Shown here in pieces: positions 8,717 through 17,766 of a DNA stretch of 64,000 bases. Below the pieces are notes generated by a model that worked only from the letters and a program-made list of their open reading frames with translations, had not been told where the DNA came from and ran no database searches. The translations under genes were made by a program, and so were the position numbers. Source of the stretch: Campylobacter sp. CNRCH_2014_0184h (GTDB taxonomy: Bacteria > Campylobacterota > Campylobacteria > Campylobacterales > Campylobacteraceae); the NCBI RefSeq assembly GCF_025772985.1, contig NZ_JAKMTB010000003.1:124001-188000 (forward strand). Reading direction: 5' to 3'. Numbering within the stretch: position 1 is the stretch's first letter; the number at the start of each line of letters is the position of its first letter.

Positions 8717-10084
8717 ATGAAAAACATTATTCTTTGCGGTGGTAGTGGCACAAGACTTTGGCCACTTAGTAGAACACTAATGCCAAAACAATTTTTAAAA
8801 TTATTTGATGGTAAATCTTTATTTGAGCTGACTGTACAAAGAAATTCCAAATTTTGCTCTAATACTTTAATAGTATGCAACGAAGAGCAGTATTTTCTAG
8901 CTCTTGATCAAATTTCAAACACAAGTAAAACTAGGTTTATTTTAGAACCACTAGCAAAAAATACTGCAGCAGCTATCACTTTAGCATGTTTATCTTTGCC
9001 TAAAGAAGAAATAGTTTTAATTACACCAAGCGATCACTTAATCAAAAATGAAAAAGCATATCAAGAAGCAATAGCTAAAGCTTTAGAATTTGCAAATGAT
9101 AACTATCTTGTAACCTTTGGTATAAAACCTGATAATCCACATACTGGATATGGCTATATTAAATCCAAAAACACTTATGATGTTGAAGCTTTTATAGAAA
9201 AACCAAATTTTAAAAAAGCTAAAGAATTTTTAGAAGATGGAAGTTATTTATGGAATTCTGGTATGTTTATGTTTAAAGTTGGTTTTTTCTTAGAGCAAAT
9301 GCAAGCTTATTCAAAAGAAATATATGATTTTTGTTTAAAAGCGCATAAAAATGCTTTAATACAAAATGATTTTATCAAAATCAAATCAACAGACATGGAA
9401 AAAATTCCAGAACTAAGCATAGATTATGCCTTGATGGAAAAATCAAACAAAGTAAAAGTGATACCTAGTAACATTTCTTGGAGTGATGTAGGAAGCTTTG
9501 AAAGCTTAGCTAAAGAGTTTAATAATGGTAATAATTATTCTAATGTTAATACCAAATTTTTAGATTCTAATAATATCTTTTGCTATGCAAGCGATCAAAA
9601 GAAATTTATAGCCACAATTGATCTTGATGATATATTTATCATAGATACTCAAGATGCACTTTTAATTAGTAAAAAATCATCCTCTCAAAAAGTAAAGCAA
9701 ATTTATGAAACTATTCAAGAAAATGAAAATCTAAGTAAAAATCATCTTTGCACGCATAGACCTTGGGGAAGTTTTACTATACTTGAAGATGAAAAAGGAT
9801 ATAAAATTAAACGTATAGAAGTTAAACCTGGTAAAAGACTTTCTTTACAAAAACATTTTCACAGAAACGAACATTGGATAGTTTTAAGTGGTACGGCAAC
9901 TGTAGAAATAGATGGAATGGAAAATTTAGTAAGACCTAATGAGTCAATCTATATAAAAATGGGGCAAAAACATCGTTTAAGTAATTATGGCAAAATTCCT
10001 GTTGTGATTATAGAAGCTCAAGTGGGTGAATACACAGGTGAAGATGATATAGTAAGATTAGAAGATGATTATAAAAGGATATAA
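8717..10084 (+). CDS. manC: Mannose-1-phosphate guanylyltransferase / mannose-6-phosphate isomerase
   Basis: Bifunctional type II enzyme of GDP-mannose synthesis. The N-terminal nucleotidyltransferase domain has 'GGSGTRLWPLSR' at residues 6-17 and 'FIEKPN' near 155. The C-terminal cupin isomerase domain has 'RPWGSF' and the metal-binding region 'SLQKHFHRNEHW'. At 455 residues it has the usual length for the fused family. It forms mannose-6-phosphate from fructose-6-phosphate and GDP-mannose from mannose-1-phosphate; a phosphomannomutase, needed between the two steps, is not in this window. The stop codon is immediately followed by the gmd ATG, so the two genes are co-translated and feed the same GDP-sugar pathway. 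Confidence 0.93.
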   Translation: MKNIILCGGSGTRLWPLSRTLMPKQFLKLFDGKSLFELTVQRNSKFCSNTLIVCNEEQYFLALDQISNTSKTRFILEPLAKNTAAAITLACLSLPKEEIVLITPSDHLIKNEKAYQEAIAKALEFANDNYLVTFGIKPDNPHTGYGYIKSKNTYDVEAFIEKPNFKKAKEFLEDGSYLWNSGMFMFKVGFFLEQMQAYSKEIYDFCLKAHKNALIQNDFIKIKSTDMEKIPELSIDYALMEKSNKVKVIPSNISWSDVGSFESLAKEFNNGNNYSNVNTKFLDSNNIFCYASDQKKFIATIDLDDIFIIDTQDALLISKKSSSQKVKQIYETIQENENLSKNHLCTHRPWGSFTILEDEKGYKIKRIEVKPGKRLSLQKHFHRNEHWIVLSGTATVEIDGMENLVRPNESIYIKMGQKHRLSNYGKIPVVIIEAQVGEYTGEDDIVRLEDDYKRI

Positions 10085-11224
10085 ATGAAAAAAGTGGCAT
10101 TAATAACTGGAGTTACTGGACAAGATGGGGCGTATTTGTCTGAATTTTTGCTCAATAAGGGCTATGAAGTACATGGTATAAAAAGAAGATCTTCTTTATT
10201 TAACACAGATAGAATAGATCATTTATTTGAAGGTCATCATGGCAAAAAAAATGATTTTTATTTACACTATGGTGATATGACTGATTCTATGAATTTAACT
10301 AGAATAATAGCTGAGATTAAACCTGATGAGATTTACAATCTTGCTGCTATGAGTCATGTGCATGTTAGCTTTGAAACACCAGAATATACAGCAAATGCTG
10401 ATGGTATAGGTACACTTAGAATACTTGATGCGGTGAGATTTTTAAATCTAACTCAAAAAACTAAAATTTATCAAGCCTCTACTTCAGAGCTTTTTGGAAA
10501 AGTACAAGAAACTCCACAAAGTGAAAAAACTCCATTTTATCCAAGAAGTCCTTATGCGGTAGCAAAAATGTATGCATATTGGATTACGGTAAATTACAGA
10601 GAAGCTTATAATATGTTTGCATGTAATGGAATTTTATTTAATCATGAAAGTCCCGTTAGAGGAGAAACATTTGTAACTAGAAAAATCACCCGCGCGGCTG
10701 CAAAAATAGCTTTAAATTTAGATGATATACTTTATCTTGGTAATTTAGATGCTAAAAGAGATTGGGGTCATGCAAAAGATTATGTAAAAATGATGTGGAT
10801 GATACTTCAGCATGAAAAGGCCGATGATTGGGTTATAGCTACTGGAAAAACTACTACAGTAAGAGACTTTGTGAAGCTTGCCTTTGAATACTGTGGGATA
10901 AAATTAAATTTTAAAGGAAGCGGAGTGGATGAAGAAGGTTTTATAGAAGATTTTGACCAACAAAGAGCTAAAGAGCTTTCTTTAAATTTTAACCATCTTC
11001 AAAAAGGTCAAGTGGTAGTAAAAGTAAATCCTAGATATTTTAGACCTACTGAAGTTGATTTGCTTTTGGGCGATCCTTCTAAAGCTGAAAAAGAACTAGG
11101 CTGGAATAGAGAATATGATCTTAAAAATTTAGTTGATGATATGATGGAAAGCGATTTAAAACTTATGAATAAAGATGTCTATCTTAAACAAGGTGGATAT
11201 AAAATAATGAGGTATTACGAGTAA
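10085..11224 (+). CDS. gmd: GDP-mannose 4,6-dehydratase
   Basis: Extended SDR enzyme that converts GDP-mannose to GDP-4-keto-6-deoxy-mannose. The N-terminal Rossmann motif is '[16 protein letters not shown]', typical of GMD. The catalytic region has 'STSELFGK' and '[10 protein letters not shown]' (YxxxK), and '[16 protein letters not shown]' is a hallmark GMD segment. The length of 379 residues is normal. It lies directly behind manC and overlaps the next gene by one base. Its 4-keto product is the natural substrate for the DegT aminotransferase at 15105 and possibly for the cupin epimerase that follows. Confidence 0.94.
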   Translation: MKKVALITGVTGQDGAYLSEFLLNKGYEVHGIKRRSSLFNTDRIDHLFEGHHGKKNDFYLHYGDMTDSMNLTRIIAEIKPDEIYNLAAMSHVHVSFETPEYTANADGIGTLRILDAVRFLNLTQKTKIYQASTSELFGKVQETPQSEKTPFYPRSPYAVAKMYAYWITVNYREAYNMFACNGILFNHESPVRGETFVTRKITRAAAKIALNLDDILYLGNLDAKRDWGHAKDYVKMMWMILQHEKADDWVIATGKTTTVRDFVKLAFEYCGIKLNFKGSGVDEEGFIEDFDQQRAKELSLNFNHLQKGQVVVKVNPRYFRPTEVDLLLGDPSKAEKELGWNREYDLKNLVDDMMESDLKLMNKDVYLKQGGYKIMRYYE

Positions 11225-11760
11225 TGGCTATAGAATTTAATATAGAAGAATCCAAAAAAATTAAAGGGGTTTATATTATAACTCCAAATATTTCAACTGA
11301 TTTGAGAGGAAATATTTGGACTTCTTTTTTAAAAGATGAAATAGAAAAATTACTACCCAAAGGATTATATTTTAAACATGATAAATTTTCAAAATCATGT
11401 CAAAATGTATTAAGAGGTATACATGGAGATTATAAGTCTTGGAAATATGTAACTTGTGTTTATGGAGATATTTTTCAAGTGGTGGTAGATTGCAGAAAAA
11501 ATTCTTCTACCTATCTTAAATGGGAAAGTTTTGATATCAATAAAGATAATCAAAGAATGATTTTAATCCCACCTAATATGGGTAATGCATATTATGCTAA
11601 AAGCAAAGAAGTGATATATCATTATAAATTAGCGTATGATGGAGAATACCTAGATGCTAAAGAACAATTTACTTTTGCTTGGAATGATGATAAAATCAAC
11701 ATAAATTGGCCTACAAATAATCCTATTTTATCAGATAGAGATATGTTAAGTGAAAATTAA
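11224..11760 (+). CDS. dTDP-4-dehydrorhamnose 3,5-epimerase-like cupin protein
   Basis: This 178-residue protein resembles the RmlC family: 'STDLRGNIWTSF' near the start, 'VLRGIHGDYKSWKYVTCVYG' in the core with the RGIH histidine, and 'LIPPNMGNAYYA' where RmlC has its proline-glycine strand. In RmlC enzymes this fold epimerises C3/C5 of nucleotide 4-keto sugars. Coming straight after gmd, it may act on the GDP-4-keto-6-deoxy sugar, changing its configuration before amination. The family also includes isomerases and non-catalytic members, so the exact reaction is unproven. It is co-translated with gmd (TAATG overlap). Confidence 0.72.
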   Translation: MAIEFNIEESKKIKGVYIITPNISTDLRGNIWTSFLKDEIEKLLPKGLYFKHDKFSKSCQNVLRGIHGDYKSWKYVTCVYGDIFQVVVDCRKNSSTYLKWESFDINKDNQRMILIPPNMGNAYYAKSKEVIYHYKLAYDGEYLDAKEQFTFAWNDDKININWPTNNPILSDRDMLSEN

Positions 11761-11771
11761 GGGAGATAATG

Positions 11772-12170
11772 ATGAAAGAGATAGTCAAAGACGGAATTAT
11801 TTTAGCAAAACATATTCAAGCTTCAGAATGGGAGCAAGGACTCAAATTTTATTCCAATGATGATGAATTTATACAAGTTGGTACTTGGAATTATGATGCA
11901 AATAAAGAATTGCTAGCACATACTCATAATGAAGTGGAAAGAAAAGTATATTGGACTCAAGAAGTTTTATATATAAAACAAGGCTCTATAAGTGCGAAAA
12001 TTTATGATATAAATGATAATTTTATAGAAGAATTAATTGCAAAAGACGGTGATGTTTTAATTCTACTTAGAGGTGGACATGGTTACACTATACTTGAAGA
12101 TAATACTCAAGTTTTAGAAATAAAAAATGGCCCTTATGTGGGTGCGGATAATGATAGAAGAAGATTATGA
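11772..12170 (+). CDS. Small cupin-domain protein of the capsule cluster
   Basis: This 132-residue protein has a single cupin fold suggested by 'HTHNEVERKVYWTQEVLYI' and the later 'GDVLILLRGGHGYTI' strand. ATG codons occur at 11769 and 11772; I chose the second because 'gggag' at 11761-11765 then has a 6-base spacing instead of 3. It sits between the epimerase-like cupin and the hexapeptide acyltransferase. Small cupins in nucleotide-sugar clusters can be keto-isomerases of the FdtA/QdtA type, but I cannot see the residues that would prove this, so the function stays open. Confidence 0.65.
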   Translation: MKEIVKDGIILAKHIQASEWEQGLKFYSNDDEFIQVGTWNYDANKELLAHTHNEVERKVYWTQEVLYIKQGSISAKIYDINDNFIEELIAKDGDVLILLRGGHGYTILEDNTQVLEIKNGPYVGADNDRRRL

Positions 12171-12760
12171 TGGCTTTTGATTTGGAAGAAATGTTTTATA
12201 CAAGAGAAGAACTTGAAAATATGAATTTTAAAAGTTTAGGTGAAAATGTTTTGATTGATCGTTTAACCCAAATTTATAAACCAGAAAAAATCTCCCTGGG
12301 AAATAATGTGCGTATAGGAAGTTACTGTATATTATCAGGAGATATTAACATAGGTAATTATGTTCATATAGCCTCATATAGCTTTTTAAATGGTAATAGT
12401 GGAATTGATATTGGAGATTTTGTAGGGATTGCAAGTTATGCAAGAGTTATCACAGAGTCTTCAGATTTTTCTGGTGAGAGTATTGCAGTTCCTACTGTAG
12501 ATATTTCTTACAGAAAAGATATAAAGAAAAAAATACATCTAAAAAAGCACAGCTTATTGGGAACAGGGTCTGTTATTTTACCGGGTGGAAATTTAGAAGA
12601 AGGAGTTGCTGTTGGTGCAATGAGTATGATTTGTAGACCAACAAAAGCTTTTGGTATTTATTTTGGTATACCAGCAAAAAGAATACAAGAGAGAAGTAGA
12701 AATATGGTAAAATTGGAACAAGATATTTTAAAAGGAGAAATAAATGCAAGAGAAAATTAA
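12167..12760 (+). CDS. Left-handed beta-helix (hexapeptide) acyltransferase
   Basis: This 197-residue protein shows the irregular [LIV]Gxxxx hexapeptide periodicity of LbH acyltransferases, for example 'ISLGNNVRIGSYCILSGDI' and 'INIGNYVHIASYSFL', followed by a 'GTGSVILPGGNLEEGVAVGA' coil and the 'GIYFGIPAKRI' end typical of sugar O/N-acetyltransferases. Two adjacent ATG codons (12167, 12170) are possible; the first overlaps the stop of the cupin gene. Family members use acetyl-CoA or acyl-ACP. Because the next gene encodes an acyl carrier protein, this enzyme is the best candidate for moving a carrier-bound acyl group onto the amino sugar made by this cluster. That assignment is inference. 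Confidence 0.8.
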   Translation: MMAFDLEEMFYTREELENMNFKSLGENVLIDRLTQIYKPEKISLGNNVRIGSYCILSGDINIGNYVHIASYSFLNGNSGIDIGDFVGIASYARVITESSDFSGESIAVPTVDISYRKDIKKKIHLKKHSLLGTGSVILPGGNLEEGVAVGAMSMICRPTKAFGIYFGIPAKRIQERSRNMVKLEQDILKGEINAREN

Positions 12761-13040
12761 AAATATGATTGTTATGTCATTAAAAAATTTGGCTGATGAA
12801 TTAGAAAATGACAATTTAAGAAATCCTAGCGTAGAAACAAAAATTTATGGTATAGGTGGAAATTTAGATTCTTTAGCCTTGGTAAATTTAGTTTCTGATT
12901 TGGAGGAAGCTTTAAGCGGAGAGTTTCAAAAAGAAATTGTATTAGCCAATGATAGAACAATGAGTGCTAGAAATTCTCCATTTAAAGATGTTGAAAGCTT
13001 GACTGATTATATAGTTAAAAAACTCCAAGAGCAAGAATAA
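12744..13040 (+). CDS. Acyl carrier protein of the capsule cluster
   Basis: This 98-residue protein is acidic and helical, and carries 'GGNLDSLALVNLVSDLEEAL', the phosphopantetheine attachment region (the serine of the DSL motif, near residue 39). It is longer than the housekeeping ACP and has a divergent N-terminal helix. It overlaps the acyltransferase gene by 17 bases and the reductase gene by one base, so the three are tightly co-translated. The likely role is to hold an acyl group that is activated by the ligase at 13755, reduced by the SDR at 13040 and transferred by the LbH enzyme at 12167. Confidence 0.85.
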   Translation: MQEKIKNMIVMSLKNLADELENDNLRNPSVETKIYGIGGNLDSLALVNLVSDLEEALSGEFQKEIVLANDRTMSARNSPFKDVESLTDYIVKKLQEQE

Positions 13041-13762
13041 TGCAAAAAATCATCATTATCACAGGAACTAGAAAAGGCATAGGTAAAGAACTGAGTGAAT
13101 ATTATTTAGTAAAAAATCATATAGTTTGTGGTTGCTCAAGAGGTAAAGCAAGTATAGATCATAAAAACTACAGACATTTTGAATTAGATGTTTGCGATGA
13201 AAAAGATGTAGTTTCTATGGTAAGAAGCGTAAAGAAAGAATTTGGAAAAATTGATATTTTAATTAATAATGCTGGTGTAGCAGCTATGAATCATATATTA
13301 ACAACTCCATTTAAAAGTTTAGATAATATTTTTAAAACTAATGTCTATGGTAGTTTTTTGTTTATAAGAGAAGTTTCAAAGATTATGAGTCAAACTTATA
13401 AAAAAGAACAAGTTGCTATGCCTTATAGGATTGTAAATTTTTCTACTGTTGCGGTTGCTTTAAGGTTAGAAGGGGAAGCTATATATGCTGCATCAAAAGC
13501 AGCTATTTGTAATTTAACTCAAGTTTGTGCTAAAGAATTAAGTTCATTTGGTGTTACTTGTAATGCCATAGGACCTACTCCAATTCCTACTGATTTAATT
13601 AAAAATGTCCCAAAAGATAAAATACAAGATTTACTTAATAAGCAAGCTATAAAAAGATTTGGTAATTTTCAAGATGTTGTTAATGTGGTTGATTTTTTTA
13701 TTAATGAAAAAAGTGATTTTATAACAGGACAAGTAATATACTTAGGCGGAGTAAATGGATAA
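13040..13762 (+). CDS. SDR-family oxidoreductase, FabG-like
   Basis: Classical short-chain dehydrogenase of 240 residues. 'TGTRKGIGKELSEYYL' is the TGxxxGIG cofactor loop, 'NNAGVAAM' the NNAG motif and 'YAASKAA' the YxxxK catalytic pair, with an upstream serine in 'NFSTVAV'. The C-terminal 'SDFITGQVIYLGGVNG' is typical of 3-oxoacyl-ACP reductases. Being placed directly after an ACP gene suggests reduction of a carrier-bound 3-keto acyl group to a 3-hydroxy acyl group, but a sugar substrate cannot be excluded. Its end overlaps the start of the ligase gene by 8 bases. Confidence 0.87.
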   Translation: MQKIIIITGTRKGIGKELSEYYLVKNHIVCGCSRGKASIDHKNYRHFELDVCDEKDVVSMVRSVKKEFGKIDILINNAGVAAMNHILTTPFKSLDNIFKTNVYGSFLFIREVSKIMSQTYKKEQVAMPYRIVNFSTVAVALRLEGEAIYAASKAAICNLTQVCAKELSSFGVTCNAIGPTPIPTDLIKNVPKDKIQDLLNKQAIKRFGNFQDVVNVVDFFINEKSDFITGQVIYLGGVNG

Positions 13763-15092
13763 GTTTAAAAATGTCTTTTTAAATAAAATTTTTAGTGAAA
13801 ATCAAGAGCAATATGCTTTAATCTATGAAGAACAAAAATATACTTACAATGATTTATGCAATAATGTGATTAATAAAATCAGCTTATTAGCAGATCTTAA
13901 AAATATAGACATTGTAGGTATTGTAGGTGATTATGATTTTGAAAGTATAAGTTTATTTTTAGCATGTATTGAGCTTAATAAAATAATTATTCCATTTATT
14001 AATGAAAGTGAGATTGATAACAAACTTACCGAAGTTAATTGCGATATTTTATTTAAAAATAATCAATATAAGCTACAGGAAAAACATTATAACAATCATG
14101 ATTTAATTCAAAAACTTATAAATGATAATAAACCTGGTTTGATTTTATTTTCAAGTGGTAGCACAGGTAAACCTAAAGCTATGATACATGATCTTGATAA
14201 GATTTTAAATACTTATCTTAGTAAAAAACCAAAAAAACTTAATATTTTATTATTTTTAATGTTTGATCATATAGGTGGTTTAAATACTTTGTTTAACTGT
14301 CTTAGTATGAATGCTTGCGCAATTGCTATAAAGGAAAGAAAAAATATTGAAGCTCTAGCTCAAACCATAGAAAAATATCAAATTTCACTCTTGCCTGCTT
14401 CACCTTCTTTACTTAGTTTAATGTTGGTAACAAATGTAGTTGAAAAATATAATTTAAACTCTTTAAAGCTTATTAGTTATGGCACAGAAAGAATGTCAGA
14501 AACTTTACTTGCAAAATTAAAACAAAGTTTTCCAAAGGTTAAATTTCATCAAACCTTTGGCACAAGTGAAGTAGGTATTGCTCAAACAAAAAGTTTTGGA
14601 AACTATTTTAAATTAGAAAACATAGCATATAAAATTATCAATAATGAGCTATTTTTAAAAAGCAATATGCAAAGTTTGGGTTATTTAAATGCCGATAACT
14701 CTGTTTTTACAGATGATGGATACTTTGCTACTGGGGATTTAGTTGAAGTGATCAATGAAAATGGTGAAGAATATATTAAAATTATCGGAAGAAATAAAGA
14801 AGTTATTAATGTTGGTGGAGAAAAAGTATTACCCCAAGAAGTAGAAGGTGTATTAATGCAAATACCATTTATACAAGATTGTTTAGTCTATGGACAAAAT
14901 AACCCTCTAACAGGCCAAAGTGTTTGTGTAAAGATTGTGTTAGAACAAAATGAAAATTTTAGCACATTAGAAGCTAAAAAAAAGATAAGAATGTTTTGTA
15001 AAGATAAACTAGCTAATTATAAAATACCAACTAAAGTGGAAATCGTTCAAAGATTGGAAATTAGTGAGAGGTTTAAGAAGATTAGAATATAA
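13755..15092 (+). CDS. AMP-dependent acyl ligase (ANL superfamily)
   Basis: This 445-residue adenylate-forming enzyme has the P-loop-like 'LILFSSGSTGKPKAMIHD', the 'QTFGTSEVGIAQT' motif, 'YFATGDLVE' and the hinge region 'IIGRNKEVINVGGEKVLPQE'. Members activate a carboxylic acid with ATP to an acyl-AMP and pass it to CoA or to a carrier protein. It is shorter than many acyl-CoA synthetases, mainly in the N-terminal half. With the ACP two genes upstream, loading of an acid onto that carrier is the simplest model. The organisation recalls the tetronate genes of the Vibrio cholerae O1 O-antigen, which also pair an AMP ligase, carrier, reductase and transferase with GDP-perosamine synthesis. Confidence 0.87.
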   Translation: MDKFKNVFLNKIFSENQEQYALIYEEQKYTYNDLCNNVINKISLLADLKNIDIVGIVGDYDFESISLFLACIELNKIIIPFINESEIDNKLTEVNCDILFKNNQYKLQEKHYNNHDLIQKLINDNKPGLILFSSGSTGKPKAMIHDLDKILNTYLSKKPKKLNILLFLMFDHIGGLNTLFNCLSMNACAIAIKERKNIEALAQTIEKYQISLLPASPSLLSLMLVTNVVEKYNLNSLKLISYGTERMSETLLAKLKQSFPKVKFHQTFGTSEVGIAQTKSFGNYFKLENIAYKIINNELFLKSNMQSLGYLNADNSVFTDDGYFATGDLVEVINENGEEYIKIIGRNKEVINVGGEKVLPQEVEGVLMQIPFIQDCLVYGQNNPLTGQSVCVKIVLEQNENFSTLEAKKKIRMFCKDKLANYKIPTKVEIVQRLEISERFKKIRI

Positions 15093-15104
15093 GAAGGATA
15101 AAAA

Positions 15105-16199
15105 ATGAAATTTATAATGCAAATGAAGCCATGGTTTGGTAAGGAAGAAAAAGAAGCTATATGCTCTTATATGGATGAAGACGGTTTTATAACAGAATTT
15201 AAAAGAACTACTTTGCTAGAAGAAATGATAGCTAAATATACTAATGCAAGGCATTGTATAATTGTAAATAATGGAACTATAAGTTTAACTTTAGCAGCTC
15301 TTGCTTTAGATATAGACTATAATGATGAAGTGATAGTTCCCAACTATACTATGATAGCTACTCCAAATTCTGTCAAAATGATAGGTGCAAAACCTGTTTT
15401 TGTTGATGTAGAAAAAGAAACTTTATGTATGAATATAGAAAAAGCTAAATCAGCTATTACTTCAAAAACCAAGGCTATTATTTTAGTCAGCGCAAATGGT
15501 AGATATCCCAAATCAGGTATAGAAGCATTTGAAAAATTATGCAAAGAAAAAAACATATATCTTATAGAAGATGCTGCACAATCTCTAGGCTCTTTTTACC
15601 CTGATAAAAGACATATTGGAACCGCAGGATGTATAGGCAGTTTTTCTTTTTCAGCACCAAAGATTATTTCCACTGGTCAAGGTGGAGCGTTAATAACAAA
15701 TGATGATACTTTGGCTACAAAACTTAGAAAACTAAAAGATTTTGGTAGAAGTGGTGGTGGAAATGATTTCCATGATAGTATAGGATATAATTTTAAATTT
15801 ACCGAACTTCAAGCTTGCATAGGTATAGAGCAAATGAAAAAACTTGATTTTAGAGTAAAAAGAAAAAAAGAAATTTACATAATGTATAAAGAACTATTGC
15901 AAGATATAAAAGAAGTAAAATTATTTGAGCAAGATATTATAAACACTACTCCATGGTTTTATGATATTTTGGCTGAAAATAGAGATGAGCTTCAAAATTA
16001 TTTAAAGGATAAAAATATAGGAACAAGATTAATGTATGGGCCAATCAATAAACAAATAGCTTATCAAATTCCTGGTGAACATGAAGTTTCAAATTTAATT
16101 GGAAAAAAAGGACTTTGGTTGCCTTCATTTACACAAATTAGTGATGAAGAAATAGGATATATTTGTAAAATGATTAGAAAATTTTACGACAAATCATGA
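15105..16199 (+). CDS. DegT/DnrJ/EryC1-family sugar aminotransferase
   Basis: PLP-dependent aminotransferase of 364 residues. 'VNNGTISLTLAALALDI' is the cofactor phosphate region, 'EDAAQSLGSFY' contains the PLP-contacting aspartate, and the internal aldimine lysine is in 'SFSAPKIISTGQGGAL'. The presence of lysine argues for transamination and against a ColD-type 3-dehydratase, where histidine replaces it. Behind manC and gmd the most likely reaction is amination of C4 of GDP-4-keto-6-deoxy-mannose to a perosamine-type sugar, though the epimerase-like gene could shift the configuration. It has a good 'aagaagga' ribosome binding site and its stop overlaps the ATG of the decayed sulfotransferase gene. 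Confidence 0.87.
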   Translation: MKFIMQMKPWFGKEEKEAICSYMDEDGFITEFKRTTLLEEMIAKYTNARHCIIVNNGTISLTLAALALDIDYNDEVIVPNYTMIATPNSVKMIGAKPVFVDVEKETLCMNIEKAKSAITSKTKAIILVSANGRYPKSGIEAFEKLCKEKNIYLIEDAAQSLGSFYPDKRHIGTAGCIGSFSFSAPKIISTGQGGALITNDDTLATKLRKLKDFGRSGGGNDFHDSIGYNFKFTELQACIGIEQMKKLDFRVKRKKEIYIMYKELLQDIKEVKLFEQDIINTTPWFYDILAENRDELQNYLKDKNIGTRLMYGPINKQIAYQIPGEHEVSNLIGKKGLWLPSFTQISDEEIGYICKMIRKFYDKS

Positions 16200-17715
16200 C
16201 AGCTTATGTGCATATAGGAATACTTAAAACGGGAACAACAAGTATTCAGAATTTTTTACATTACAATAATGAAGCTTTAGCAAAGCAAAATGTTATATAT
16301 TCACAGAGTGTTGTCTTTGAAAATAAAACAGAAAATGAATATTAGCATTGGTTTTTTGTATCAGTTGTAGATAGTATACTAAAAAATAACAATGAATATT
16401 TAGTTATATTAAGTGATGAAATAAAAATTGCAAATTATTTAACTGGATATTTAGCGGTAAAATGGAAATGATTACAGGATGAAATTAAAAAACATTGATG
16501 TAGTTTTTAATTTCATCAGAGGGAATTTTATTGAGAATAAGTAATTATCAAAATGAATACATAGTGTAAATATTCAATAAAATTTTTATTGAGCTAGGTT
16601 TTAAGAAAGTTAAATATGTATATATTATACCTTAGATCTCAAGCTGATATGAAAACTAGTTGGAATTCTACAGTCCTGTATACGGGTGAAAAATAGATAG
16701 AAATTACTTTATAAATTTTGCACAAGATATGAAACATTAAAATCACTTGATTATCAAAAAATGACTTCTTGTTTTAATAAAACTCAATTAATAGTAAGAC
16801 TCTTTGATAAAAACAAATTCTATCAGGGAGATTTACTAAAAGATTTTATACATAGAGCATAGGTTTAAAATGGGATGATAATTTTACAATACCTTTAAAA
16901 CAGAATGAAAGTTAAGATTTAATAGGTTTTGAGTTGAGAATAAGATTAGATTAAATGATTTATAAATCTAGGGAAGAATTCGTGCTATCTAAAATTATTT
17001 GTGTTCTAGGGATCATTGTGTAAAATATGCACCTCCTAAAAGAAATTATTAATCTTATATAGATTATTTTGAAGAATCAAATGAATGGGTAAGAAAAGAA
17101 TTTTTTTCCATATAAAGAAAAATTATTTCCCAAGAAAGATTTAGCTAATTATAAAGAAAATTATGAACTTAAAGAAATGAAATAAAATAGCTGAATTTAT
17201 AGCTGATATGGTTAAACCTAAAAACCAAAGTATTGTAGATAAGCATCATATTATCCAAAACCTAAATAATACTCTTAATAAAACCATAAAAAAGACAATA
17301 TTATAAATTTCAATATAAACCATATCAATCAATTGCAAAGTAATATACAAGAAAAATCAACTCAACTTAATCAAATCCAATCAAAACTATCTTTTCAAAT
17401 TAAATATGATACAGCCAAATCTCGTATCCAAAACCAACTCTCCTGTAAAATAGGTCAAGTTATGATAGTAAGCTCAATCTTTCTTAGACTACTTAATAAT
17501 TTCATACAAACAAGAACAAAAAAATTATCAAGAAAAAAATAAAAAGATTCTTCTTTAAAATTATCCCCCCCCCCGCTAGAATCTTATCTTGATTGTCAAG
17601 AAGCTTAAAACTTAAAAACCATCTTTCTTATAAACTAGGACAAACTCTTATACAAGCTAATAAAACTTGGTATAAGGGTTGGTATATCAAATTTGTATTT
17701 GAAGTCCGGAAATTA
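16196..17715 (+). pseudogene. Decayed sulfotransferase-like gene with a remnant SYKLGQA tail
   Basis: The start is intact: an ATG overlapping the previous stop, then 'HIGILKTGTTSIQNFLHYNN', the PAPS-binding KTGTTSIQ motif of sulfotransferases. A TAG at about 16343 interrupts it, and more than ten further stops and frameshifts follow. Still readable pieces include 'VRLFDKNKFYQGDLLKDFIH' (near 16798) and 'YFEESNEWVRKEFF' (near 17070). From about 17400 the sequence aligns with the two-part module found at residues about 590-700 of the protein at 4998, again with broken frame and with a C10 tract at 17565-17574. This is an old loss: the gene once encoded a sulfotransferase with the shared tail. 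No intact gene lies between 16200 and 17766. Confidence 0.8.
17565..17574 (+). repeat. C10 homopolymer tract in a decayed gene
   Basis: Ten consecutive C, within the remnant module of the pseudogene. Its position in the module (before the 'LES..D.QEA' part) differs from the G9 tract at 7056. It can no longer switch a product, because the frame is broken at many other points. Confidence 0.8.
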
Positions 17716-17766
17716 AGAAAATATAATATATAATTTATATTAAAAAATATTTTAGTGTGAGTAAGC

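Noticed and set aside
17333-17542. A 69-residue open frame that looks like a small gene
   Set aside because: It is a surviving piece of the tail module inside the decayed sulfotransferase gene, without a ribosome binding site.
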